A stretch of DNA of 64,000 nucleotides from Niveibacterium sp. SC-1 (GTDB lineage: Bacteria > Pseudomonadota > Gammaproteobacteria > Burkholderiales > Rhodocyclaceae). Numbering within the stretch: the stretch's first letter is position 1; the number at the start of each line of letters is the position of its first letter. Location of the stretch: NCBI RefSeq assembly GCF_038235435.1, contig NZ_CP151275.1, positions 1,922,001-1,986,000 of the forward strand. The letters run 5' to 3'. The notes below the pieces were generated by a model that saw nothing but the letters and a program-made list of their open reading frames with translations, was not told where the DNA came from and searched no databases. Shown piece by piece: positions 17,100-26,715 of the stretch. The position numbers and the translations under genes were made by a program.

Positions 17100-19319
17100 T
17101 CAGCGCGGGCGGGGTTTTGGACGCGGCGATCGGGCGCTCGTCGGGCCGTTTGTTCCAGCACGTGCGGCGCCTGGCGCCGCGCGTCCGCTGGCCTGCGTGC
17201 GTCGTCCTGCGCCGATGGCATGCACGAAGTCCGAACCTGGCTTGGCGCCGCCTGCCACAGGCCGGCGCAGGCGGGCTGCGGTTTCGCGCGGCACCAGGTG
17301 GTGCGGGCCGTTGCCGATCAGGTCACTGCGGCCGGTCTCGCGCAGGTATTCGCGAATCACGTCCCAGTTGTCCGGGTCGTGGTAGCGCAGCAGCGCCTTG
17401 TGCAGCTTGCGCTGCTTGCCGCTGCGCGGGGTTTCGACGTCTTCCGAATCGGCACTGACCTTGCGCAGCGGGTTCTTGCGCGTGTGGTACATCGCCGTGG
17501 CCATCGCCAGCGGCGTCGGCGTGAAGGTCTGGACCTGGTCGGGGCGGAAGTCGTTGCGCTTGAGCCAGAGCGCGAGGTTGAGCATGTCCTCGTCGGTGGT
17601 GCCCGGGTGCGCGGCGATGAAGTAGGGCACGAGATGCTGCTTCTTGCCGGCTTCCTTCGAGTACTTGTCGAAGAGTTTCTTGAAGCGGTCGTAGGCGCCG
17701 ATGCCCGGCTTCATCATCTTTGAGAGCACGTTCTCTTCCGTGTGCTCCGGGGCGATCTTCAGGAGTCCGCTCACATGGTGGGTGACCAGCTCCTTCACAT
17801 ACTCCGGCGAGCGCACCGCGAGGTCGTAGCGCAGGCCTGAACCGATGGTGATCTTCTTGATGCCGGGGATCGCGCGCGCCTTGCGGTAGAGCTGGATCAG
17901 CGCCGAATGGTCGGTGTTCAGGTTCTCGCAGATGCCCGGATAGACGCAGGAAAGCCGCCGGCAGGAGGACTCGATCTTCGGATCCTTGCAGGCCATGCGA
18001 TACATGTTGGCCGTGGGGCCGCCGATGTCGCTGATGTGGCCGCGGAAGTCGGGCATCTTGTCGCGGATCTCCTCGATCTCGCGCAGGATCGAGCCTTCCG
18101 AACGGCTCTGGATGATGCGGCCCTCGTGCTCGGTGATGGAGCAGAAGGTGCAGCCGCCGAAGCAGCCGCGCATGATGTTTACCGAGAAGCGGATCATGTC
18201 CCAGGCGGGAATCCGGGCGTCGCCGTAGCTCGGGTGCGGCGCCCGCGCGTAGGCGTGGTCGAAGACCCAGTCCATCTCCTCGGTGGAGAGCGGGATCGGC
18301 GGCGGGTTGAGCCACACGTCGCGGTCGGCATGCGCCTGGACCATCGCGCGGGCGTTGCCGGGGTTCGATTCGAGGTGGAACACGCGCGAGTTGTGCGCGT
18401 AGAGCACCTTGTCGTTCTGCACCTGCTCATAACCCTGCAGCCGCACCACGGTCTTGGCGCGCTGCGCGCGGCGCGCGGCCACGCGTTCGGCCGGCGGCAC
18501 GATGCGCACCGGCATCGAGCCGTCGCTGTTGGGGGCGGTTGCCGTCTGTTGCGGCTCCATCGCGTAGGGGTCGCTATGCGGATCGATGCGACCCGGGCGA
18601 TCGAGATTGAGCGAGTCTATCTCGCTCCACTCCTCGTCCGGTCGCCAGCCGCGCTTGACCATGAAGGCGGTGCCGCGCAGGTCGCGGATGGCTTCGATCG
18701 GCTCGCCGGCGTCCAGGCGGTGCGCGAGGTCCACGATCGCCCGCTCGGCGTTGCCGAAGATCAGCATGTCCGCCTTGGAGTCGGGCAGCACAGAGCGGCG
18801 GACCTTCTCGCTCCAGTAGTCGTAATGCGCGATCCGCCGCAGGCTGGCCTCGATCGAGCCGATCACGATGTTCGCGTCCGGGTAGGCCTCGCGTGCCCGC
18901 TGCGCATAGACCGTCACTGCGCGGTCCGGCCGCCTGGCGGCTTCGGCGCCGGCCGTATAGGCATCGTCCGAACGCGGCTTACGGTCCGCCGTGTAGCGGT
19001 TGATCATCGAATCCATGTTGCCGGCCGTGATGCCGAAGTACAGGCGCGGCTTGCCCAGCGCCCGGAAGGGCTCGGCCGAATGCCAGTCCGGCTGGCTGAT
19101 GATGCCCACGCGGAAACCCTGGCCCTCCAGCACGCGACCGACCAGGGCCATGCCGAAGCTCGGATGGTCGATGTAGGCGTCACCCGTCACCAGGATGATG
19201 TCGCAGGCGTCCCAGCCCAGCGCATCCATCTCCACGCGGGTCATGGGCAGGAAGGGCGCGGGCGCGCGCTGCGGCAGGCGGCGGGCCAGATCGGGAAGGG
19301 GGAGCGGGGTGTTCTGCAT
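17100..19319 (-). CDS. YgiQ family radical SAM protein (UPF0313)
   Basis: This 739-residue protein has an N-terminal cobalamin-binding-like domain ([15 protein letters not shown]), a radical SAM core and a C-terminal DUF3362-type region. The 4Fe-4S ligands are Cys386, Cys390 and Cys393 in [18 protein letters not shown]. Family members are widespread and their reaction is not established. The basic, low-complexity C-terminal tail after about residue 680 is variable in the family. The gene is convergent with the YiaA/B gene, sharing its terminator region, and divergent from the S1/P1 nuclease. Confidence 0.88.
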   Translation of the reverse strand: MQNTPLPLPDLARRLPQRAPAPFLPMTRVEMDALGWDACDIILVTGDAYIDHPSFGMALVGRVLEGQGFRVGIISQPDWHSAEPFRALGKPRLYFGITAGNMDSMINRYTADRKPRSDDAYTAGAEAARRPDRAVTVYAQRAREAYPDANIVIGSIEASLRRIAHYDYWSEKVRRSVLPDSKADMLIFGNAERAIVDLAHRLDAGEPIEAIRDLRGTAFMVKRGWRPDEEWSEIDSLNLDRPGRIDPHSDPYAMEPQQTATAPNSDGSMPVRIVPPAERVAARRAQRAKTVVRLQGYEQVQNDKVLYAHNSRVFHLESNPGNARAMVQAHADRDVWLNPPPIPLSTEEMDWVFDHAYARAPHPSYGDARIPAWDMIRFSVNIMRGCFGGCTFCSITEHEGRIIQSRSEGSILREIEEIRDKMPDFRGHISDIGGPTANMYRMACKDPKIESSCRRLSCVYPGICENLNTDHSALIQLYRKARAIPGIKKITIGSGLRYDLAVRSPEYVKELVTHHVSGLLKIAPEHTEENVLSKMMKPGIGAYDRFKKLFDKYSKEAGKKQHLVPYFIAAHPGTTDEDMLNLALWLKRNDFRPDQVQTFTPTPLAMATAMYHTRKNPLRKVSADSEDVETPRSGKQRKLHKALLRYHDPDNWDVIREYLRETGRSDLIGNGPHHLVPRETAARLRRPVAGGAKPGSDFVHAIGAGRRTQASGRAAPGAARAGTNGPTSARSPRPKPRPR

Positions 19320-19699
19320 CAGCCCGCCATTGTAAGCCAGCGCCCTCGGGCCATCGGGCGCTGATCGGGCTCAAGGCGCCACGCGTCGCCGGGGAGCCAC
19401 TGGCGCGGTCGCCGGCACCGACTCTCCTGTGTTCATCGTCGTCGGCTGCGGTGCCTTGCCTGGCACCGCGAGGCAGTGCAACACCTTGCAGCGCTCCCTT
19501 CGCTCGATCGGGCAGATCGGCCAAACCAGCGAGCGCCTGAGGGAAACCGCAGGGGAGCCGCGCCGCTTACCGAGCGAATCCGCTCGGCCGTGGCCCGAGC
19601 GGCAGCGCATGACCGCGGGGCCCTGTGCCTTTGTCATCACCGGGGCGTAGCATGCGGAGCGCCAATTAGGGGGTCAGCGCCCGACATCGAGGAGCGACG
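19320..19699. other. 380-base divergent intergenic region
   Basis: No gene is supported here. A perfect eight-base-pair stem, CAGCGCCC with GGGCGCTG (19338-19363), sits just before the ygiQ start codon on its strand and might affect its 5' leader. Promoters for both flanking genes should lie here, but none stands out. Confidence 0.4.
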
Positions 19700-20719
19700 A
19701 TGCGAAAACCAAGGACTGCCCGCGTCCTGCGCCAGTTGCTGCCACTGCTGTTTTGCGGCGTGACCCACCTTGCGCAGGCTTGGGGCCCCGTCGGCCACGA
19801 GAGCGTGGGTGCGATCGCCGACCGCCTGCTCGCCGGCAGCCGGGCCAGCCACGAGATCGCCGCGCTGCTCGATGGCTGGCCGCTGGCGCAAGCCGCGGTG
19901 TGGGCGGACTGTGCCAAGGGGGTCGATCCGGCCAAGGATTACAGCTACACCGCGCGCGGTCGCTTTGCCGAATGCGCACCCTTCGAGACCGACGCCGGCA
20001 TCACGGAGATGGTCGACTTCGTCCGCCGCAACGACGACAACTGCGCGCGCAAGCCGGGCGAGGAGAGCTGCCACAAGCAGTATCACTACGCCGACGTGGC
20101 GATCCAGCGGCGCAGCTACGCGGCGGGCCATGTGGGCCGGCGCGACGATGATGTCGTGGCGGCCAGCGCGGCGATGATCCGGGTTCTGCAAGGGCGGACG
20201 GCGCCTGCCCCCTTCGTCATCCGCGACAAGCGTGAGGCGCTCTTGCTGCTCGCCCACTACCTCGGCGACCTGCATCAACCCCTGCATGTCGGCGCGATCT
20301 ACCTGGACGCCGCCGGCCATCCCGTCGACCCGGACACCGCGGGCTTCGATCCGGACAGCGCGACCCGCGGCGGCAACCAGCTGGTCCTGCCCGAGGGGCG
20401 CGGCAATCTGCATCACCTGTGGGACGACGTTGCCGAGGCCGATGACGCTGCTCATATCGACGCTGCCTGGCTGAAGCAGGCCCGTCGCGTGGCACGGACC
20501 CGGGGTGCGCCCGCCGACTGGCCGGCGGCATGGACGGGCGGCAGCCTGAGCGCCGCCCGTGCGGCCTTTGCCGACCTCAGTTTCGCGGCGAAGCAGGGCG
20601 CGAGTTGGCGCGCCGCCGCGCCGGAGGATTACGAGCACAAGCTGCGCCGGACGCAGCACCGCCAGCTAACCCTCGCCGGGGCGCGCTTGGCACAGACTCT
20701 GCGCGCGGTGTGGCCTTAG
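19700..20719 (+). CDS. S1/P1 nuclease family protein, secreted
   Basis: This 339-residue zinc-dependent nuclease acts on single-stranded nucleic acids or 3'-nucleotides. The signal peptide ends at AQA (residues 25-27), which would leave Trp28 as the mature N-terminus; in this family the N-terminal Trp itself binds zinc. Further ligand motifs are visible: WGPVGHE, the region YHYADV, HYLGDLHQPLHVG and GNLHHLWDD. It is therefore a periplasmic or extracellular nuclease, probably for phosphate or nucleoside scavenging. It stands alone between ygiQ and a DUF2214 gene. Confidence 0.9.
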   Translation: MRKPRTARVLRQLLPLLFCGVTHLAQAWGPVGHESVGAIADRLLAGSRASHEIAALLDGWPLAQAAVWADCAKGVDPAKDYSYTARGRFAECAPFETDAGITEMVDFVRRNDDNCARKPGEESCHKQYHYADVAIQRRSYAAGHVGRRDDDVVAASAAMIRVLQGRTAPAPFVIRDKREALLLLAHYLGDLHQPLHVGAIYLDAAGHPVDPDTAGFDPDSATRGGNQLVLPEGRGNLHHLWDDVAEADDAAHIDAAWLKQARRVARTRGAPADWPAAWTGGSLSAARAAFADLSFAAKQGASWRAAAPEDYEHKLRRTQHRQLTLAGARLAQTLRAVWP

Positions 20720-20876
20720 CGGCCGTGCGGCAGGCGCGATCCCGGGAGTCCTCCCGGGCCGCCACCTGCGCGTTTCGGTCGTGGATCCTGTTGTTTCGTC
20801 GCATGCCAGGGCGCGCCGCAGGCCGGGTTTCGTATGCTCTGGCCATTCTCTCCAACCAACGACAGAGGAGCCGCCC

Positions 20877-21362
20877 ATGAACAACCCCCTCGCTCTCGAC
20901 GCGCTGCTGGCTTCCGCGCACCATCTCGCGATCTTCGGCCTCTTCGCCACATTGATCGTGGAGATGGTCATGCTGCGTGCGCCGGCGCTTGCCAGTGCCG
21001 GTGAGGCGGGCGTCGCGCAGATCCGTCGGCTGGCGCGCGTCGATTCCCTCTATGGGCTGTCGGCGATGGCCGTGCTGGGCTTCGGCCTGGCGCGGGTCTT
21101 CTGGGGCGTGAAGGGCTCGGCCTACTACCTGCACAACGGGCTCTTCCACCTGAAGTTCGCGCTCTTCATTGCGATCGGGCTGATGTCTATCCTGCCCACG
21201 GTGCGCTTCCTGCAATGGCGCAAGCGCCAGGAGGCGGACCCGCGCTTCGTGCCGGCGGCCGACGCGATCGCCAGGCTGCGTCGCCTGGTGCATTTCGAGC
21301 TGTTGGCCTTCGCGGCGATTCCGGTGGTGGCTGCCTATCTTGCGCGCGGCTACGGTATGTGA
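20877..21362 (+). CDS. DUF2214 family membrane protein
   Basis: This 161-residue inner-membrane protein has four predicted helices. The opening LLASAHHLAIFGLFATL and the blocks RVDSLYGLSAMAVLGFGLARVFWGVKGSAYYLHN and FHLKFALFIAIGLMSILPT are typical of DUF2214. GAGGAG precedes ATG 20877. Family function is unknown. No partner gene is evident. Confidence 0.85.
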   Translation: MNNPLALDALLASAHHLAIFGLFATLIVEMVMLRAPALASAGEAGVAQIRRLARVDSLYGLSAMAVLGFGLARVFWGVKGSAYYLHNGLFHLKFALFIAIGLMSILPTVRFLQWRKRQEADPRFVPAADAIARLRRLVHFELLAFAAIPVVAAYLARGYGM

Positions 21363-21532
21363 GCACGGTGCATCCGGCCGCGCGCCGGCCGCACTCATTC
21401 GGCTGCCTGTCGGGTAGGAAATGGCTATCCGGCACCGGGGCGATTGAGGGCGAGGCGCGCACTGCCTAGTATCGCGGCCGAAGCGGCCGCCGACATGAGC
21501 GGTCGTCGCGTCCCACACTTCCGGAATCGACC

Positions 21533-23353
21533 ATGGACTACCCACGCCCGCAAATGCGCCGTCCTGCCTGGCAGAGCCTCGACGGCGCCTGGCAATTTGC
21601 CTTCGACGACGCAGGACAACATCTCCACCCGGATCTCGTTGTGTTCGACCGCGAGATCCGCGTTCCCTATGCACCCGAAGCGCCGGCGAGCGGCATCGGC
21701 GACGTGGGCTATCACAAGCAGGTCTGGTACCGGCGCGACGTGGCGCTGGACCCGGCGATGCTGCCGCAGGCGGGTGACCGGCTGCTGCTGCACTTTGGCG
21801 CGGTGGACTACCGGGCCCGGGTGTGGATCAACGGCGCCTACGTGGGCGAACACGAAGGCGGACATGTGCCGTTCTCCTTCGAAGTCGACGCCCATGCCGC
21901 TGAAGGCCGCCTGCGCATCGAGGTACTCGCGGAAGACGATCCGCACGACATGGCCAAGCCGCGCGGCAAGCAGGACTGGCGGCCGACCGAGCATGTGATC
22001 TGGTATCCGCGCACTACCGGCATCTGGCAGAGCGTGTGGCTGGAGCGTGTGCCGGCGGCGCACCTGCGCAGGCTTCACTGGACGCCCGACGTGATCACGC
22101 ACAGCGTTCGCGTCGAACTGGAGCTGTCGGATGCCGCGGTGGGCGGCGAGGTGGAGGTGCGTCTCAGCGCGCTCGGCCAGGTGCTGGCGCAGGAGCGCTT
22201 CCGCGCGAATGCACGTCGCCTGGATCGGCGCGTCGAGATCATGGCGAGCACCTCGTCCGACGATCGCGATCTGCTGCTCTGGAGCCCGGAGCACCCCCAG
22301 CTGATCGACGCGCAGATCATCGTGCGCGATGCCGCCGGCAATGTGAGGGACGTGGTCGAGAGCTACACGGCGCTGCGTTCGGTGGCGACCGAGAACGGCC
22401 GTTTCCTGCTCAACGATCGTCCGTACTACCTGCGCATGGTGCTCGACCAGGGCTATTGGCGCGACACCCTCATGAGTGCGACCAGCGAGGCGCTGCGCGC
22501 CGATGTGGAGTTGATCAAGCGCCTGGGCTTCAACGGCGCGCGCAAGCACCAGAAGGCCGAGGACCCGCGCTGGCTCTACTGGTGCGACGTGCTCGGCTTG
22601 TGCGTGTGGGGCGAGATGCCCTCGGCCTATGCCTTCGGTCCACAGATGATGCAGCGGACCTCGGACGAATGGCGCGCGATTGTGGACCGCGATCGTTCGC
22701 ATCCTTGCGTCGTGGCCTGGGTGCCGATCAACGAATCCTGGGGCGTGAGCTATCTCTCCCACGACAAGGCGCAGGCTGACTACACGCGCGCCCTGTATCA
22801 CCAGACACGGGCGCAGGATCCATCGCGCCCGGCGGTCGGCAACGATGGCTGGGAGATGAACTGCGGCGATCTGGTCAACGTGCACGACTACCATGCCGAT
22901 CCGGCTGTTATCGAGGCGCGTTACAGCACACCGGATGCGGTGGCCAACACCTTGAAGAAGGAACAACCCGGCTCGCGCCGCCTGATGATCGAAGGCTTCG
23001 AGGCGGAGGATCGTCCGGTGATGCTGACCGAGTTCGGCGGCATCGCCTGCGTGCTGGACGGGCAGGGCTGGGGCTATTCGGTGGCGACCGACGGCGAGCA
23101 GCTGTTGGCGCGCTATGAAGCGCTGCTGGCTGCGGTCAATCGTTGCGGGCCGCTCGCCGGTTTCTGCTACACGCAGCTCACCGACACCTTCCTCGAGAAG
23201 AACGGGCTGCTCTCCGAGACCCGCGAGCCCAAGGCCGACATCCTGCGCTTTGCCAAGGCCAACGTGGGTGCGGAGGCCGCGCATCGCGACTGGAGCAAGA
23301 ACCCTCTCGGCTACTCGCGCCTCTGGCTGGAGAAGCTCGCGACGCGCTCGTGA
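21533..23353 (+). CDS. Glycoside hydrolase family 2 protein
   Basis: This 606-residue enzyme shows the GH2 domain order: jelly-roll sugar-binding domain (about residues 1-180, with WQFAFDD and VWINGAYVGEHEGGHVPF), an Ig-like beta-sandwich (180-285) and a TIM barrel. The acid/base is Glu401 in PINESWG and the nucleophile Glu500 in MLTEFGG. Family specificities include beta-galactosidase, beta-glucuronidase and beta-mannosidase. No signal peptide is seen, so it should act in the cytoplasm on imported sugars. It is not next to sugar transport genes. Confidence 0.9.
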   Translation: MDYPRPQMRRPAWQSLDGAWQFAFDDAGQHLHPDLVVFDREIRVPYAPEAPASGIGDVGYHKQVWYRRDVALDPAMLPQAGDRLLLHFGAVDYRARVWINGAYVGEHEGGHVPFSFEVDAHAAEGRLRIEVLAEDDPHDMAKPRGKQDWRPTEHVIWYPRTTGIWQSVWLERVPAAHLRRLHWTPDVITHSVRVELELSDAAVGGEVEVRLSALGQVLAQERFRANARRLDRRVEIMASTSSDDRDLLLWSPEHPQLIDAQIIVRDAAGNVRDVVESYTALRSVATENGRFLLNDRPYYLRMVLDQGYWRDTLMSATSEALRADVELIKRLGFNGARKHQKAEDPRWLYWCDVLGLCVWGEMPSAYAFGPQMMQRTSDEWRAIVDRDRSHPCVVAWVPINESWGVSYLSHDKAQADYTRALYHQTRAQDPSRPAVGNDGWEMNCGDLVNVHDYHADPAVIEARYSTPDAVANTLKKEQPGSRRLMIEGFEAEDRPVMLTEFGGIACVLDGQGWGYSVATDGEQLLARYEALLAAVNRCGPLAGFCYTQLTDTFLEKNGLLSETREPKADILRFAKANVGAEAAHRDWSKNPLGYSRLWLEKLATRS

Positions 23354-23556
23354 TGTCCTTGCCCGCGCACCGCCTTGGCGGGAGGAGCGTGGGATCGGGC
23401 ATCATCGCGGGGATGGCAGCCTTGTCATTCCCGCCGCGCGGTTCCTAGACCCGCGGGTGATGAGAGGCTGCGTGGCGTGCCGGTGCACGCCGCAAGGCAT
23501 CCTTCTCATGACACCGCGTGCCGGAACCCGGCCGGCCGCACGACTGGAAAGCCCGA

Positions 23557-25371
23557 ATGACGTCCAAGCCGCTGCTGAGCGAATCCGTCCGCTATGAAAT
23601 CCGCGTCGCAGATCCCGCGGCGCACCTCTTCGAAGTCAGCCTCGATCTGGACCGGCCGCATGCGGGCATGCGCTTCGTCCTGCCGGCATGGATCCCGGGC
23701 AGCTACATGATCCGCGAGTTCGCCCGCAACATCGTCTGGCTCAAAGGAGAGTGCGCCGGCACCGAGGTGTCGCTGGAAAAGGCCGACAAGCATAGCTGGG
23801 TGCTGGGCAAGGTACCGGTCGGGGCCAAGCGCCTGAGCCTGCGCTACGCGGTCTATTCCTGGGATCTCTCGGTGCGTTGCGCGCATCTGGACCAGAGCCA
23901 CGGATTCTTCAACGGCACCCAGGTCTTCCTGCGGGTCGAGGGACAGGAGAACCTGCCGCACCGGGTGCGCATCCACAAGCCCACGCATGCCGGTTCCAGC
24001 CAGTGGACCGTGGCGACCTCGCTGCGTGAGAGCACGGGCAAGGGCGGCGCCAAACGCCATGGCTTCGGCTGGTATGAGGCGGACGACTACGACGAGTTGA
24101 TCGATCACCCTGTCGAGATGGGGACACTCACACGCTTGCACTTCGATGTGCGCGGCGTGCGCCACGAGATGGCGATCAACGGCCGCCACGACTGCGACAC
24201 GGAACGCCTTGCGCGCGACCTGCAGAAGGCCTGCGAGGCGCACTGCGCACTCTTTGGTGATCGCAAGCCGCCCTTCGATCGCTACGTGTTCCTCACCACG
24301 GTGGTGGGCGAGGGCTATGGCGGCCTTGAGCACCGCGCCTCGACCGCGCTGCTGGCTTCCCGCGACGACCTGCCTTTCGTCGGCATGAAGGACGCGACCG
24401 AGGCCTATCGCGGCTTCCTCGGCCTGTGCAGTCACGAGTATTTCCACGCCTGGAACGTCAAGCGCATCAAGCCTGCGCGCTTCGTGCCCTACGACCTGCA
24501 GCAGGAGAACTACACGCGCCTGCTCTGGGTTTTCGAGGGGTTCACCTCCTACTACGACGACCTGGCGCTGGTGCGCGCCGGGCTCATCGACCAGGCCACC
24601 TATTTCGGCATGCTGGCGCGCACCGTCGCCGCAGTGCAGCGGGGCGCCGGGCGTCAGGTGCAGTCGGTGGCGGAGTCGTCCTTCGATGCCTGGGTGAAGT
24701 ACTACCGGCAGGACGAGAACGCGCCCAACGCGATCGTCAGCTACTACGCCAAGGGCTCGTTGGTCGCCCTGGCGCTCGATCTTGCGATCCGCGCCAAGAC
24801 CGAGGGCGCCCGTTCGCTCGACGATGTGATGCGCCTCATGTGGGCCCGCTACAAGGATGGACAGGCGATCGCCGAGGACGCGATCGCGACGCTCTTCTTC
24901 GAGGCCACCGGCGTGGACCTCAGCCGCCTGATCCGTTCCGCGGTGGAGGGCCGCGAGGATTTGCCGCTCGAGCGCCTGTTGCGTCCCTTCGGGATCCGGA
25001 TTTCCATGAAACCTGAGAGCACCCTGCCGGTGATCGGCGCCAAGCTTGGCGCAGAAGGCGAATCGCTCAAGCTCACCCAGGTGTTTTCAGATGGGCCGGC
25101 TCATGCGGCAGGGCTCTCGGCGGGTGATCTGGTCGTCGCGATCGATGGCTTGCGGGTGAAGGCCGGCGGGCTGGACAAGGTCTTGGCGCGCCGAGCCGCC
25201 GGCCAGCGCCTGCGCATCACCGGTTTCCGGCGCGATGAACTCTTCGAGGCCGAACTGGAACTGGTCGAGGCACCGGCCACGCAGGCGAATCTGGAAACCG
25301 ATCCGCGTGCCGGAAAGAAAGCGGAGGCCCTGCGCGCGGGCTGGCTCAGGCCGGCTGCGGTGAAGGCGTAA
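23557..25371 (+). CDS. M61 family (glycyl aminopeptidase-like) metallopeptidase with PDZ domain
   Basis: This 604-residue protein has an N-terminal beta-domain starting VRYEIRVADPAAHLFEVSL, a zinc metalloprotease domain with the HEYFH motif (His293, Glu294, His297) in SHEYFHAWNVKRIKPARF, and a C-terminal PDZ domain (about 500-585, GLSAGDLVVAIDG). M61 enzymes remove N-terminal residues, often Gly or Ala. There is no signal peptide. ATG 23557 is preceded by GGAAAG; the frame opens upstream at 23518 but without a better site. Its 3' end overlaps that of the convergent gene by 26 bases. Confidence 0.88.
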   Translation: MTSKPLLSESVRYEIRVADPAAHLFEVSLDLDRPHAGMRFVLPAWIPGSYMIREFARNIVWLKGECAGTEVSLEKADKHSWVLGKVPVGAKRLSLRYAVYSWDLSVRCAHLDQSHGFFNGTQVFLRVEGQENLPHRVRIHKPTHAGSSQWTVATSLRESTGKGGAKRHGFGWYEADDYDELIDHPVEMGTLTRLHFDVRGVRHEMAINGRHDCDTERLARDLQKACEAHCALFGDRKPPFDRYVFLTTVVGEGYGGLEHRASTALLASRDDLPFVGMKDATEAYRGFLGLCSHEYFHAWNVKRIKPARFVPYDLQQENYTRLLWVFEGFTSYYDDLALVRAGLIDQATYFGMLARTVAAVQRGAGRQVQSVAESSFDAWVKYYRQDENAPNAIVSYYAKGSLVALALDLAIRAKTEGARSLDDVMRLMWARYKDGQAIAEDAIATLFFEATGVDLSRLIRSAVEGREDLPLERLLRPFGIRISMKPESTLPVIGAKLGAEGESLKLTQVFSDGPAHAAGLSAGDLVVAIDGLRVKAGGLDKVLARRAAGQRLRITGFRRDELFEAELELVEAPATQANLETDPRAGKKAEALRAGWLRPAAVKA

Positions 25372-25858
25372 AGCCGAAGCGCGTCGGCACCTCGGCTGCG
25401 CGGATCGGCACGAGCGACAGGGCGCCGCTCGGGAGCTCGATCCGGCCGGGGACATCGTCTTCGGGAAGGCGGACGGTGTCTGCCAACGCGCCCAGGTCGT
25501 GGTCATGCACGAGGCCGATACCGAGCGGACCTGAGAGCAGCAGATTGCCTTCCTCGTCTGTCCAGCCAGCCTGGGGAACGAAACCGGCTCCGGTGTGGGT
25601 CACGAAACCGGTGGGCGTGGTCCGCAGGATCCAGGGTGTGTAGGCGAGGGTGATAAAGACTTTCTGCGGGCCGTTCTGGGTGTACCAGCAGCCTGTGTCG
25701 TCACATGCGTAGTTGCGGCCGATGAAGTCGGCCAGGCCGGGGTGGGTGACGGCTTCACCCTGCATCCGCCAGCGGCCGCGCCGGTCCAGCGAGAGCCAGC
25801 CATGGCAGGCTGGAACGTTGGGCCAGCGGGCAAGGGCGCGGAGGACGGCTTCATCCAT
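25346..25858 (-). CDS. DUF2946/DUF2944-type conserved hypothetical protein
   Basis: This 170-residue soluble protein has conserved-looking blocks WPNVPACHGWLSLDRRGRW, FIGRNY, NGPQKVF and GFVTHTGAGF. I associate these with a small proteobacterial DUF family, but the family number is from memory and uncertain. There is no signal peptide and no recognised catalytic motif. It lies 21 bases downstream of bamD on the same strand, so it may be read from the bamD promoter. Confidence 0.75.
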   Translation of the reverse strand: MDEAVLRALARWPNVPACHGWLSLDRRGRWRMQGEAVTHPGLADFIGRNYACDDTGCWYTQNGPQKVFITLAYTPWILRTTPTGFVTHTGAGFVPQAGWTDEEGNLLLSGPLGIGLVHDHDLGALADTVRLPEDDVPGRIELPSGALSLVPIRAAEVPTRFGFTPSPQPA

Positions 25859-25879
25859 GCGCCCGCTCCAGCGCTCTTC

Positions 25880-26701
25880 TTACCAGACCTTCCACCAGGG
25901 CCGGCCGACGGGCGCAGCATTGGCGAGGTAGGGGCTCTTGGGGAAGTTCAGCTCCAGCACCCGGCGCGCGTCGCCCGACAGGTCCTTCATGCCGAGCTGG
26001 TCGTAGCTGTAGATGAGGATGCCCAGCGACTCTTCCACCGCGGGCGACTTCGGGTAGTTCTTGATCACCGCCTGCGCGCGGTTGGCTGCCGCGAGGTAGG
26101 CGCCGCGCGACTGGTAGTAGCGCGCCACGTGCATCTCGTGCGAGGCGAGCGAATTGATCAGGTAGGCCATCCGGTCCCGCGCATCTTCAGCGTACTTGCT
26201 GTTGGGAAAGCGGGTGACGAGTTCCTTGAAGGATTCGAAGGACGTGAGCTGCGCCTGCGGATCGCGCTCGGTCATGTCCTGGCTGGCGATGACGCCCGCG
26301 ACACCCTTGAGCTCGGCGAAGTAGATGACGCCCTTCATGTAGTAGGCGTAGTCGACGCTGGGATGGTTCGGGTGCAGCTTGATGAAGCGTTCGATGGCCG
26401 CCGCGGCCTGGGCCTGCTCGCCCATCTTGTAGTAGCAGTAGGCGATCTCGAGCTGCGCCTGCTGGGCATAGCGGCCGTAGGGGTACTTGGCCTCAAGCTT
26501 CTCGTACAGTTTGGATGCGCGATCGTAGTTGCCGTCGCTCATCAGCTCCTTGGCTTCGGCGTAGATCGCGTCCGCGGTGCGGCTGTCCACCACCGCGTCC
26601 GGGTCACTCTTGCTGAACCATTCCTTCATCGTGGAGCAGCCCGGGAGCGCGGTCAGCACCACCAAGCTTACCGCTACACTACGCGCCCGCAGATTCAGCA
26701 T
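25880..26701 (-). CDS. bamD: Outer membrane protein assembly lipoprotein BamD
   Basis: This 273-residue lipoprotein is the BamD (YfiO/ComL) subunit of the beta-barrel assembly machine. The signal peptide ends in the lipobox LPGC, so it is lipid-anchored in the outer membrane. Five TPR-like helical repeats follow, with blocks GNYDRASKLYEKLEAKYPYGRYAQQAQLEI, FIKLHPNHPSVDYAYYMKG and RFPNSKYAEDA. ATG 26701 is preferred over a GTG at 26713, which would give four more residues. A TATAAT box lies about 35 bases upstream. The bamD/rluD divergent arrangement is conserved across proteobacteria. Confidence 0.94.
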   Translation of the reverse strand: MLNLRARSVAVSLVVLTALPGCSTMKEWFSKSDPDAVVDSRTADAIYAEAKELMSDGNYDRASKLYEKLEAKYPYGRYAQQAQLEIAYCYYKMGEQAQAAAAIERFIKLHPNHPSVDYAYYMKGVIYFAELKGVAGVIASQDMTERDPQAQLTSFESFKELVTRFPNSKYAEDARDRMAYLINSLASHEMHVARYYQSRGAYLAAANRAQAVIKNYPKSPAVEESLGILIYSYDQLGMKDLSGDARRVLELNFPKSPYLANAAPVGRPWWKVW

Positions 26702-26715
26702 CGGTTCAATCACTC

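Noticed and set aside
17907..19364. A 485-codon plus-strand open frame
   Set aside because: It is antisense to the ygiQ radical SAM gene, whose motifs are unambiguous.
21425..23284. A 619-codon minus-strand open frame
   Set aside because: It is antisense to the GH2 gene and has no recognisable motif.
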